A program made the translations under genes and the position numbers. 64,000 nucleotides of DNA, taken from positions 5,952,001-6,016,000 of the forward strand of contig NC_057318.1 in assembly GCF_000687475.1 (NCBI RefSeq), read 5' to 3'. Shown here piece after piece: positions 13,578 to 24,535 of the stretch (positions are counted from its first letter, which is position 1; each line of letters starts with the position of its first letter). This DNA is from Ustilaginoidea virens (lineage: Eukaryota; Ascomycota; Sordariomycetes; Hypocreales; Clavicipitaceae). The notes beneath the pieces were generated by a model that worked only from the letters and a program-made list of their open reading frames with translations, was not told the DNA's origin and ran no database searches.

Positions 13578-16264
13578 GTCGATGACCAAATCTGCGACGA
13601 TTCGCACCAGTGGTCACGGCGGCGCTGAAAGAAGAATGTTTGAAGCCGACCAGCTGAACTTCTCTGGGACCGCAAAAGCTGGGAGGCGATGCACGAGTTT
13701 GGGGCCAGTTTTGAGAGAGGGTGGCGATTTAGAAGGCGAAGGAGAGAGAATCAGGGGGGTTGACCAGCTACCTAGCTATCCCTTGCAAACGCGCACCACG
13801 GAGTCGCGGACTATGACAGGGCCGTCGCCGCACTAAAGAAGCAAGTATTATGGAGAAGGGGACATTGCATACCAGAAACTGCCAACGACAAGGACGATGC
13901 AGCAGGCAGAGGGATGAAATGGAAGCCGTGCTTGTAAATAAAGACAAGACAAGCTCACTTGAAGATGCAAAAGGGAACTGGTATGGGCAAGTAGAGAGAG
14001 GTCAAAGAAGCAGGCACGACGAGGGACCGCAGCTTCCCTCGGTGAATCTCCTTGGGACTCGAGTTCTTTTGGACGGACCACGACCCACCCTCTAGGTCCA
14101 CGGCCACCCGCTATAGCCAACCAGCCACTACGGCCACCCACGTCCAATAACAGGGCGGTGCTAGGAACTCCCCAGCTCGGTCATAATGGCACATGCACCC
14201 ACCAATGGCAAGGCATCATCAGGGCGATAGCCTGGGCCTGGGTAACGGGTACGAAGTACGGACGTACTCCCTCCGTACTGGCCCCTTGTCCCTCTGACTC
14301 ATCCCTCGTTTACGCAGATGTTGGCAGAGCACGAGCAGGCGTCGAAAGCGGACATATATTCTGATCATGTCCTCGAAATCTACCAAGAATACTCTCGGGT
14401 TTGCTTCAAGCTGCTGACTGAGATTTGTTGCTCGGTGGAGGGTGCAAGAGGCTACAGATGGACGATAACGTCCGAGACTCCCGAGTGATGCTGATCCCAC
14501 ATATCAATCCACGCGGACTACTCCGTATACAGTTACGGTATGTTCCAACTTCCATTTCGGGTCTCCTGAGGTGCAAAAACAACCTACGAATCCTTGATAG
14601 AAGCACACAAAGTTAACGGAGGGGGGGGACTGTGGCGCATCAGGTGGGTGGGTCGGTCTGGCGGCGCGAAGATTTTGGTGGGAATGTCGTGAATGTTCTC
14701 CGTCTGGAGAAGGGAATAGATCTTTAGCAGGCCTGCTGAGTGGAGGATACCAAGTGCCATGGCTGCAATTAACACGTGTCCCATGTGCAGGGTGCAGGCA
14801 ACTTGCGGTGCTCCTCCATTCTACGGAGTGCTGAGGAAGTCTCTTTAGAGTTTAGTCCATTCATTCGGTACCAGTTGGCAGTTGACGTGCTCGGCGAAGC
14901 TCCCAGCTTCGTTCAGGGGCAGTTGGCATCTGTACCTCAGTGGCACTGCTTGAACTCATAAAAGCTCAATACCCCCTGAGGTGCACTCATCTGGGAGGTA
15001 GGTACGTACCTCCTTAGGTAGAGTCCTAGCCGGGCATCGCCGCTTCTCATTGAGCAATCCTGCCTCGGTCCAGCATGACACAAAGGACAAGCAAGTACTC
15101 CGGACACCATGCTAGAGTACCTTGCAAGTTGACTGGTTCGATTTCAAATGCAGAATACAGCAGAGGATCAACCACAAAAAGTGGCAAAGGTGGCAGGCAG
15201 GCAGGCCAAGCGAACGCCCCAGATATTGTACACTCACGTGACTGGCCGGTCCGCGGCCCTTGGCTGGTCGTTATGATGCCGTAACCTTACTCCGTAGAGA
15301 TATGTAGATGGCTTGTGGCAAGGCTTGGCAAGGCTTGGAGATGGAATGCATAACACTGCACCCACTCTCCAATGGGACTACAAGCCCAAGGGAACAAGAC
15401 TGGTCTAATTTCTAAGCCCCTGGCACCTGTTGCGACCTGAAGCAAGTCGATCGTGTGCCGCTCGATGAAAACGACGGCATTGTGAACAACTGTCCCTCAC
15501 GTGACCGGGCTTTGCTGAGCGACGGGGTGTCTCAGCCCGAAGGCGGAAATTCGTGGGTAGTGGTGGGTGGAGGGTGGGGGGGAAATGGATTTGGATTTGC
15601 TCATTGCCTTCCTCCCGCCATCCCCTTGCGTATTTCAACAATCACACCCCTCTCCATCGTCGACACGTTTTTGGGGCGGGTAGTTCGTGGCCGCCCTTGA
15701 TCGTTCAGGAACGGCCTTTGTCCAAACTGTCACCTGCTGAACAGGAAGGGAAGCAGGGTGCCCTCGAGGGCCTATTCGCTGCCGCCTTTGCATTTCGAGC
15801 GTCCTTTGCTCCGAGTTTGTTTTGATATCACTTCGCTCTCCTTCAAGGACACCAACCATGGTAGGTTTGTGCGCTCCAAGAACTTGTCGCCGACTCCTCA
15901 TCGACTGGGTGCCAAAGGTCATGCCCCTCACCCCTCACAGCTCACAGCCCCCCCTCACCTCTCATCACACGCTCTTTCAGTATCCCGCGACGATTCCCTG
16001 GCAAGCTGGTCACGGTTTGCTTAGCTACCATGCTGCGGAATAAAACATCATCATTCGTTGAGCTGGGCTTGAGCAACCCGGGACCCTGTGCTGGACCTTC
16101 GGGGCATCCATGGAAAAAGCACGCACTTGTGGCAAGCCTCGATTTTCGACGTCACTTTTGTGGGCTCCGTCGTGCTTTAGGAATGTTTAATACTAATCTT
16201 GGTGGTTGCAGTCTTCCATTTGACCTGAACTGAAACCTCGCCCCACGATTTACCTGTTCTTACC
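13578..16264. promoter_or_regulatory. Divergent promoter region with pat1 leader introns
   Basis: 2.7 kb between divergent starts. No protein gene is supported. Near pat1 there are splice-like signals: ATG at 15858 directly followed by donor GTAGGT (15861), acceptor CTCTTTCAG ending at 15980, and a second acceptor with branch TACTAAT (16191-16197) and TTGCAG ending at 16211. These suggest spliced 5' UTR exons for pat1. The TACTCCGTA-type motif occurs at 14264, 14517 and 15287. Confidence 0.45.
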
Positions 16265-16970
16265 ATGTCCTTCTTTGGCTTCGATGCCAGGCCTCATGGC
16301 CACAATACGGCGGCACCAGGGTTCTCGCAGTCCCACGACCCCTTTGCCGGCCTATCAAGGCGTGGCGATGAAGACGATGCTGTGGATTTCGAGGATACCT
16401 ACGATGGACTAGGTGACCAGCTCGAGGAAACCGGCGACGCGTTCAACGATGATACATTCGGGGGTGATACCGTCGTCGCGGGAAATGTTGGAAAGGACTT
16501 TGACTTTTTTGGACAAACCGCCAAAGTTGCCGACGCCATCGAGGAAGAACATGTCCGTTTCACTCGTCAGCTGCCTGCGACGAGGCCAAATGCGGCGCAC
16601 TCTCAACCCCCCACTTTGCCGTCACAAACAGACTCTCACTATGCTACTTCGCCGGCTCAAAAGCCGGCTCGGACTGGATATGAAAAGTACAAGGAAGAAC
16701 CTCTACCAGACCTTCATGTGGATCAGAGCATCTGGGGAATCGGACCTCCCAAGACCACGCCTCTACCCCCACAGCCCGCTCCGCAAGCTTCCTCCTCCTC
16801 TTCTGCCACTGGTTCATCTAGTAGGAGAATCATGACTCTTGAGGAAGTCGAAGCGGCCATGCGAAACCAGGCTTCGCGGCAGGCACAATCTCAGATTCCA
16901 TTCTCTGACCCTGCCATCTTCCAGCAAGGCCCCTCGTCTGACATCCGCCCCGATGTGGAACAGCCCCCGA

Positions 16971-17003
<33 letters not shown>

Positions 17004-18816
17004 GTGGGCATGCGGGTCACGGACATCCCGTCACTATCCTCCAGCGCCCTCAGAGCCTTCAAGCCCGACCAGCAGAACAGACGGCAATGCCACCCCTACA
17101 GCAGTCACGCCAGCATGCACCTCCAGCGCAGCCCACCCAGATCCTGCAGAATCCTAGCCGGAATGCGGGAGGCTCCATCACTATGGCATTGTCTGGCATT
17201 CAGGGACATCGCTCTCAAGGCTCTATCCAGGGTCTTGCGCAATTGCATGCCCATCCGCATGTAATGCACATGTCTGAGGATGAAAAGGCAGCTTTCCTGG
17301 ACCAGGAGACCAAGCGAGCGAAGCGCAACCACAAGATCTGGCTTTTATCCAAGGACAACGGGCTCATGACTCCCCAAGACAAGAACTTCATCACTCGAAT
17401 CCAACTGCAACAACTTGTTTCCGCCACTGGCAATCCCGGGGACGAGGATTCCGATGCCTTGGTCTCGGAAGATTTCTACTTCCAGGTCTACAGCCACATT
17501 CGGGCCGGTCAGAGACAGAATCCCAGCCAACCGCTGAGTAATTTTGCTCAGACCTATTTGTTCCAGACCGGCAGCCGCCATGGAGGCATGCGTCGCCACG
17601 GCAGGCCGGCTGAGAATCATATCCAGCGAATGGAGCAGCAGGTGCAGAGGGCCGTCGAAGCCGCGAAGAACAAGCCCAAAAACCCCCAGCTAGTCATTGC
17701 CGGCAGCCTGGGAAAGATTTCTTTCAGCAATGCCAAGACGCCAAAGCCCTTGCTCAACATCAAGCGGCCTGAAAACGAGACGCAACGCTCGAGCAACGGC
17801 AGGAAACCCCCCCACGCGGAAACCGTGCTCGACCGCAAGCGCGTTCTGCGCAATATCGAAAAGGTCTACGACACGTTAATGAAGATTGAAGACCACGTTC
17901 GGCTTGTTCCTCAACCCTCGTCCAACCCTGCCGAAGCCGGAATGGACCAGAGGCACCGGGAATGGACGTCTACGTTGGAAGTGTACAACGCAAGGCTGTG
18001 GGCAGAACTCAAGGTACACGAACCAATCGGTGCCACTGTGCCTCACCCTTTCATTGCCTTCCTGTCTTGCGCCAAGGGCAAACGGGCGATTCCCCGCATC
18101 TTCCCCCATCTCACTTTTGAGCAGCGGACGACCATCCTGACAATGATCATCTACCACCTGGATCAGCTTGACGTGGTCCAAGACGTCGCCATCACGAGCG
18201 GTGAGACGGACTTGAACTCGCGCATGCGCGAAAACATCGAGCTGTTCATCTCCACCGTCATGCCTTCTCTGATGCAGTATTTCAACGAGACTGGGCTGGA
18301 TATCGTGGATGGGGTCCTGCACCTCATTGCTACCAAGCTAAATGTCGAGCTCATTGCTAGAACAAGAATCGGGGTCTCCATGCTCACCCTGATCCTCAGC
18401 CGGGCTGTGCTCTTGAAGCAGACCGGCGCCGGCAGCGCGGAGCAGTGGGAGAAATGGTAAGCTTTTCCCTCGCGGCCCTCCTCCAACTCGAAGCGAGCTG
18501 CCCACAGGTTTCGCTAACAATCAGCAGGGACCAAACCTTTCAGATTCTGTTCAGCAAGCTGGAGCCGTCGTTGGCATACATTTTCCCCGGCAATGTGAAT
18601 GCCGGAGTTGACGTTTATGTCTGGCAATTGCTTGCGGCAATGGGCGTCAGTGCTTCCCACGACCAGCAGACCCGGCTTGTTCTTGCCGTCAAAGATCGTG
18701 TGTTGGACACTGTATCCATGTCCAAGACTCTCCCGCCGACCATGGCTGCTGAGCGTCTCGGAAGCGTAAATCTTTTTATGCGATCCATCGGGCTGGACGT
18801 TGATCTTTTACAGTAA
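16265..18816 (+). CDS. pat1: mRNA decapping factor Pat1
   Basis: Two exons, 16265-18456 and 18528-18816, 826 aa. It opens with MSFFGFDARPHGHN, acid-rich, including the FDFFGQTA motif typical of the N-terminus of Pat1 proteins. A Gln/Pro/Ser-rich middle part (poly-Gln from CAG repeats near 16974) is followed by conserved blocks: MSEDEKAAFLDQETKRAKRN, the middle region with QLVIAGSLGKISFSNAKTPK, and an alpha-helical C-domain (RKRVLRNIEKVYDTLMKIED to the end). Pat1 bridges the Lsm1-7 ring, Dhh1, Dcp2 and Xrn1, promoting decapping and P-body formation in the cytoplasm. The intron has donor GTAAGC, branch GCTAAC and acceptor AGCAG and keeps frame (EKW|DQTFQILF). No frameshift seen. Older databases name the family topoisomerase II-associated protein PAT1. 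Confidence 0.94.
16974..17002 (+). repeat. CAG repeat coding poly-Gln in pat1
   Basis: About ten CAG codons in a row within the disordered Gln/Pro-rich part of Pat1; a typical unstable triplet repeat. Confidence 0.85.
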
Positions 18817-19577
18817 AAAACCAGGAGAAGAGGATCCAACGCAATATGTCAAGCATTCTCGCGGATTCACAGGGGAAAACACGAGAGACCACACTTGCGT
18901 ATATTTTGCACCATCATCAGGGCTGTTGGTTATAGGTCCGATCAGACGAACTGCTTGGGGTAAAGGACGGGGGCCGAGAACTCATGCCTTGCGGAAGACG
19001 CCGTGCCACGATGACGCGAAATGGGAAAGGGGATGGGATGAATAGCGGATGGATGGAGCAGCGGGAGGCGGGTCGTGCTTTGTTCCTTGTTCCTTGTTTT
19101 TTTTGTTCTCTTTTCTTTCTTTTTTTTTTGGACTTGATCAATCGCTCTCTGTTTTATTTTGAATCTCCAGTGTCTTTGCAGAACATGCACTTTTTGTACA
19201 GTATGGGAGGAGGATGTTCCGAGACGCGTGATCATGGTGCGCTCGGCGCATGCGTGACGGCTGCCTTTTTGACACGCCGACATGACGAAAGGAAGGGCAA
19301 CTGTAGATGAAAATCCCCCCCCCCCTTCGTAATTTATTTACCTCCTTGACTGGACTGGGACCCGACGACCAAGCTCCAGGGGTCGGTCCGAGACAAAGCA
19401 ACTCTTGCGCCGTAACTTCCACGCCGTTTCCGTTTCCGCTGACGCTGACGCTGACGCTTCTCCCACTAGCCATGATGAAAAGATGGATGCAGCACACAGC
19501 TCGCTTCCTCCGCCCTGCATTGCAAGGGCAAAGAGGCACAAAGAAAGAGAGACGGATACCGAGACGAGGAAACGCCA
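18817..19577. other. Convergent region, pat1 and rpc37
   Basis: About 760 bp between convergent stops. T-rich tract at 19095-19130 and C9 near 19315. No gene recognised. Confidence 0.6.
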
Positions 19578-20856
19578 TCAATCGAGGCTGATGGGTCTCG
19601 ACGGCGCATTCCTAGGCCGGGCCTTGGCTTTTCCCGCGACTACGGCGGCCCCCCCGTCAGGCCTGGCTTCCGGCTTGATGTGCTGCGCCTCGGGCTCGGG
19701 CTCGGGCTCGGCCTCGTCGTTCACGATGCCGCTGATCGCCTCCAGAAGGCGCTTCCTGCCCCATTTCGCGCCGAACCGGGGCACAGAACCCTCCAGGTCC
19801 CCGGGGTTTTCCTTGTCGTCGGCGCCCGCGCCCGCGCCCGCGTCCGCCGGCGCTCGGAGGAACAGGCTCTCGTTGTAGACGTCCCAGGCGGCCTCGTCGT
19901 TCTCGTCCGTGTAGCGCATCTTGCGCCAGTCCTCGGTCTGCACGAACCGCAGACGGTCCGCCATGGTCTCGGTGGTGATGGCCTCGCCGTCGGCGGTGTT
20001 CTTGATGGTCATGTGGATGGCTCGCGCGGCGGTGGGCGCCGACGATGCCGCCGCCGCGTCCTTGGAGGCCGCCGCCGCCGCCGCCGAGGCGGCTCGCTCC
20101 TGCTGCGTGGCGGCGTCGAGGTGGTGAAGCTGCGGCCTGAGGTGGACGAGCGACGAGACGGGCGTGAGATGGAGGTTATCTGCTTATTATTTTTATTTTT
20201 TACTTTATTTTGCTTTACTTTGAATTAAAACACACCACTCGCGCCAGCTGTGTTGCTTTTTCTTCACGTTGTTTTTTTTTTTTTTTTCGTTGTTTCTGCG
20301 GAAAAACCAATGACGACACTTGACGTTTCTCTTTTTCTTTATTTGGGCGAACGCGTGACTTACTGCCTTGGAAGACGCCCACCATGTACTGCACCTCGTC
20401 CGAGTCCGGGTACTGGCCGCCCAGGGTCTGCGTCTTGAGCACCTTGTCCTGGCGCACGGCCTCGTTCCAGTCCATGTAGGCGGCGGCGTCGTCGTCGGGC
20501 TCGCCCTTCCTCCGGCCGCGCTGCGGGACGGCGCCGAAGCCGAAGCCGCCGGCGAGGCCGTGCGTGCCGCCGCTCTTGGCCGCCAGGGACGACTGGAGCA
20601 CGCGGCCCCAGCGCAGGCCCTTGTCGCGGTCGTAGGCGCGCGTGTTGTCGAGCGGCAGGTCGACCTCGACCATGCCGCTCTGGGGCTTGAGGCGGAGCTC
20701 GGTGGGCGGCGGGCGCGGCGCGTCGTCGGTCCGGTTGGGCTGCTGGAGGACCAGGAGGCGGCGGCCGAGCGGGAGGGCCGGGTTGAGAAACACCGAGTAG
20801 CTGGCGGTGATGGGGTCGTCGTCGACGCCGGCGTCCATGGCGTCGCGGGTGCTCAT
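19578..20856 (-). CDS. rpc37: RNA polymerase III subunit Rpc37 (RPC5 family)
   Basis: Two exons on the minus strand: 20856-20364 and 20179-19578, 364 aa. The N-part matches the RPC5/Sin-like family: DPITASYSVFLNPAL, LLVLQQPNR, ELRLKPQSGMVEVDLPLD, then after the intron LHLTPVSSLVHLRPQLHHLD, a motif also found in human POLR3E. C37 pairs with C53 in a TFIIF-like dimer on RNA polymerase III and acts, with C11, in terminator recognition and reinitiation. The end is low in complexity (Ala runs and an EPEPEPE stretch). The intron of 184 nt (donor GTAAGT, acceptor AAGCAG) contains long T/A runs; the join restores LHLTP in frame. Start codon 20854-20856 is preceded by 5 nt and then a C26 run on the sense strand. 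Confidence 0.9.
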
Positions 20857-21630
20857 GGAAAGGGGGGGGGGGGGGGGGGGGGGGGGGCGAAATGAGGAGC
20901 GTTGGTTTTTTTTTTTTTTTTGGTTTTTTTTTTTTTTTTTTTACGTCGGGATCGGATGGTTTCAAGTCTTGGAGATGGATGCGGTGCGAAGTCGGAAAGC
21001 TTGATGTTTTCTTTCTGGCAAAGTTTCGGAAAAGGTGGGGCTGCGAAAAAGGTGGGGGGTGCTGGGCGTGTAGGAAATTCCTCCGCGGGGTTGGCTTTAT
21101 ACATTGATGGATGGATGGCAGGAGGGAACGAACAAGACTCACGCGCCGGGGCCGTGTCGCATTCATTCTTGTCCGTCTTTTGCCCTTTTTCCCTTTTTCC
21201 CTTTTACCCTTTTACCCTTTTGCCCTTTTGCCCATTGCCCATCTGTCCCTCCTTTACTCGCGTCACAGTGGTGACTAGCCCAGAGTCCCATCAGTCTCGA
21301 GTTGTCGACACGCCCCTCGTCGCAGCTCGATGAGTGGGGCTCAAGTCCCCGGCAGCGAACCGGCCCAGGGTTAGCGTCACATGGCGCTGATGCTGCCCGT
21401 ACTCCGGCACGCAGTGTTTCAACTGGGACATGTTGACGCATCTGTTTTTCCAATACAGCTAGCAAACATCGCCAGGGCACGGGCATCAAGAGTGGCCTGC
21501 CTGCAAACGACAGGCTGCTAGCCCCAAGCCTTCGTGCAACGACGTAACTTGACCTCTTGCCCGTCCAGATTCCGTCCAAACCTCCCTTTACTTTGAACTC
21601 ATCCCCCCCACCCTCCCCCGTACCTCAGGC
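20857..21630. promoter_or_regulatory. rpc37 upstream region with homopolymers
   Basis: Holds G26 (20862-20887), two T blocks (20907-20942), and a degenerate CCCTTTT tandem at 21181-21240. It lies between the rpc37 start and the npc2a stop (both minus strand). No gene seen. Confidence 0.55.
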
Positions 21631-22160
21631 TCACTTGATTTCCACGGGAACCGACTTGCATATGAGCTTTTCCCCCTTGTCGGTGACCAACTCCATCTTG
21701 ACGCCCACCTTGATCTTTGGGTATCCGGCGTCTATCGGCACGTCAATCTTGAGCGTTTGGCGCGCACCAGGGGCAGAAGGACACTTGAGCCCCCACTTCC
21801 CACAAGCATCAGAGGGTGTCAAAGGAAAGGCAACTTGAGCAGGCCCGACGACGCCCCACAGCTTGATGGAGGCGCTCTCGATAGGAGAGGTGCTCCTGAA
21901 TGTCGCCTTGATGGTGGCCAATTGCCCAGCGGTGAAGACACAGACGGGTTCCGAGTCGGGGCACCCAGAGATGTGGATGAGGATGTCCTTGGCCGTGCTC
22001 CCTGCGTGGAATAATGTCCGAGGCGGTTAAGCATGTTCGAGCCGAGGTTGTAAACACGTTTTTTTTTTCGTTCCTGGGGATGCTTACCGCAATCTTGCAG
22101 CACTGCTCCGTACGTGAGGCAGACAAGACATGTTAGAAGGAGAGACTCGCAGACACGCAT
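21631..22160 (-). CDS. npc2a: Insect-like NPC2a sterol carrier (ML domain), secreted
   Basis: Two exons on the minus strand: 22160-22088 and 22001-21631, 147 aa. Residues 1-20 are a signal peptide (MRVCESLLLTCLVCLTYGA). The mature part is one ML (MD-2-related lipid-recognition) domain with exactly six Cys at 24, 38, 45, 91, 98 and 139, the spacing of NPC2, expected to form three disulfides. Motifs DCGS, FPLTPSDACGKWGLKCP, YPKIKVGVKMEL and KLICKSVPVEIK are those of animal, above all insect, NPC2. They are unlike the fungal phosphatidylglycerol/phosphatidylinositol transfer protein, which is longer and lacks the DAC-x3-GLKCP block. NPC2 binds sterol in a beta-sandwich pocket. Published work on Metarhizium robertsii (recalled, not looked up) describes such a gene, taken up from an insect, that helps the fungus obtain host sterol in the haemocoel. 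The intron (22002-22087) splits Gly25; donor GTAAGC, acceptor CACGCAG. No frameshift; the gene looks intact. Confidence 0.9.
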
Positions 22161-23700
22161 ATTGACGAGCAGCAGGGAATCTCGGCTTGGATTTGCTTGG
22201 TGTGTGATTTGCAACTGAGGCGGAGGGTCTGGGAAATTCGAGCAGTAGTAAGCAAACAGCAAGCCTGGGGATGGGAGGTGAGCCCCTTTTTTTTTATATT
22301 CGCGGTTGACGGGAGGGACGGCATCGATGCGCCTTAAAAGCAGCGCTCGTCAGATGGTATCCGTCCGGCAACGCTGATGGTTTGCTTGCTGTCCTGGGGA
22401 GTGACGCAGCGCATCGGTGTTTGTGCTGGCGTGCGACTCCTGTGCACTACCTCCTTTGCCGACAAGCCGCAGTTGTCACGACAGTCCATTTTTTCGGGCC
22501 TGGCATGTATCGCTGCGCACTGTGCAGGGATGCCTCCAAGGTTCCGATCCACAGACCGCTGACGGGCAAGACCCAAAAACGACGACTCGAGGGGAGGGTT
22601 TCCATCCTGCTGCGATGACTGTCACGGCGTGTTTTTTTTTCTTTTTTTTTTCTTTTTTTTTTCTTTTTTAACCAGAAATGTCGATTTGCTAGAGATGGAT
22701 GCGTCAGCTGCCAGGGTGAAGACGCAAACAAGAACCATGGGGATATTTTATTTTACCCTTGTACCCAGCTTTATCCAGGTTGCGCGGAACAATATATCAT
22801 GCTCGTCACATGGTCAGCGTGGGGATAGCCTAGTGGGAGCAGCCTCGAAGCCACGCGAATCAAATCAATTTTGATGGAAGCGGGGTCTGCTTCTGGAGAC
22901 GGCAGGCAGCTTTACCGGGTTTCCGGCCTGGTTCATCTGTAATGGGAGCCTGGACTCTGGGGGTTGCGGAAACGTCGAGGAAGGCTGAGGTGGGAAAAAG
23001 AAAAAGACATGGATGGGAGGCGGATAGGAAGGGGGGAGGGCAGCTTGGGGTAGGTGCCTCCTAAACTATGTGTACCTGGTGGACATGTCAGTGCAACAAA
23101 GGTGCCCGCCCAATGAGGTACCCAAGGTACGCAGTATACATGCACAGTACATACGCGGCGCAGGGGAGTGGCGTTGGCGCTGTCAGCACGGCCAAGCGCC
23201 CCAGATGGCGCCCGCGTTCACATGCCACCCGTCACACTCAATGGCGCATGTAGTAGACTGGTACGTACTTCGTAGTTAGGCGGCTGACTGACGACGGCTG
23301 CAGCTGGTCTGTTCATAATCATATTGACAGGGTCGAAATCTTGCTTAGCCTCTACTTATGTAGGAGGTGGCTACGGAAACAGACACGATGTGCTCCTCCC
23401 TACAGGCTACGGCTTACGGCGTTCCTTTTGGCTGCCCACCCACTTTCCTTATTTCTTCTTGTCCTAGTCACAGCCCTTTTGGAGAAACCGCCAGCCAAAA
23501 TTTCCCGGCTGCTCTGGTCGTCGCTTCTTCTCCTCGTTCACCGTTGACCGCCAAGCCATCAGACGGGCATCGTCGCAGCACCCCGACTCTATTTATACCC
23601 ATAACTCGTGCTGCCAATACCGAGTAATCTCGTCCGCGGTTCCAAGCAGCAGCAGCATCATCATCATCCGAACCCCCCCCCCCCCCCTCCCCCCCCGGCC
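22161..23700. promoter_or_regulatory. Divergent promoter region, npc2a and LITAF gene
   Basis: 1.5 kb between divergent starts. Contains T-blocks at 22629-22668 and the C15-T-C8 tract (23673-23696) just before the LITAF start. No gene recognised. Confidence 0.5.
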
Positions 23701-24535
23701 ATGGCTTCCACGCCGCAAAACACGGCGCCCACGCAGCCCGACAACACCCTCCAGCCCGCCGCGCACAAGGACCAAGACTCCCAGCAAGTCGGGCATCAGT
23801 CTGCTTCGCAACAAACGCCCCCTGCTGAGCAGCCTCTTCCGCCGAGCTATGAACAGGCCCGGGCTTCCCAGCTGGATGGGCCGCCTCAGGGCCACCACAA
23901 TACCAACCAGCCTCTTGCACCGCCCGTTTTGCCCCTTCACCAGCTTTCTGACCAGCCCTCGTGGATCGATTGTCCGTTTTGCCGTCAGCGAACCATGACC
24001 GTCGTCAGGCGAGAGGGCACCTCGATGCAAATGTGAGTAATGGTTCCCAGAGAGAAAAGGCGCGGCCATTGGGGGACTAGGCCTCTTCCGAGGACACAGG
24101 CGACATGGCTGGATAAAAGTGCTGACTTTTCGCGTCCCCCCCCCCTTGGCCTCTAGTCTTGTTGGAGCCGTCCTCTGTCTTTTCTGCATCTGCTTGGCCT
24201 GCCTTCCCTGCCTGGCGGGCTGGTTCGAAGACAGCGAGCATCGCTGCACTCAGTGCAAGAATCTGGTTGCTGTTCGACGAACTGACGGCCATATTGATGT
24301 CTTTGGCCCTCAGGTTCCCGTGGCTTCTCAGTACTCGGGAAACCAGGCTCCCATGGGTCAAGATTATCAGCAGCAGCAGCAGCAGCAGCAGTACCAGCCT
24401 CAGGGTGGACAGGTCCCCGGCCAGAACCACCACCAGTACCAGCAGCCCCAATATCAGTCTCAGCACGAGCTGCACAACATGCAGCCACAAGCACAACCCC
24501 AAGAGCCTGTTACCCAGGCTGCGGCCAAGAGCTGA
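23701..24535 (+). CDS. LITAF-domain membrane-associated protein
   Basis: Two exons, 23701-24032 and 24157-24535, 236 aa. Residues ~1-88 are Gln/Pro-rich and disordered, with a PPSYEQA (PPxY-type) motif near 48-54 that could bind WW-domain ubiquitin ligases. The LITAF domain follows: CPFCRQRTMTVV (first Cys pair), a hydrophobic hairpin ILVGAVLCLFCICLACLPC, and EHRCTQCKN (second Cys pair). Together the Cys pairs bind zinc and set the amphipathic segment on the cytosolic face of endosome or plasma membranes. The C-terminal third is a Gln-rich tail (CAG repeats at 24368-24390). The intron (24033-24156) has donor GTGAGT and a C10 run before CTCTAG; frame restored as MQ-ILVGAV. In animals LITAF proteins act on late endosomes and lysosomes; the fungal role is unknown to me. 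Confidence 0.9.

Noticed and set aside
19680..20228. 182-codon plus-strand frame
   Set aside because: Antisense to rpc37 exon 2, whose LHLTP motif fixes the coding strand.
21265..21360. B-box-like GGCTCAAGTCCCC suggesting a tRNA
   Set aside because: No matching acceptor stem or proper D/anticodon arms could be drawn upstream.
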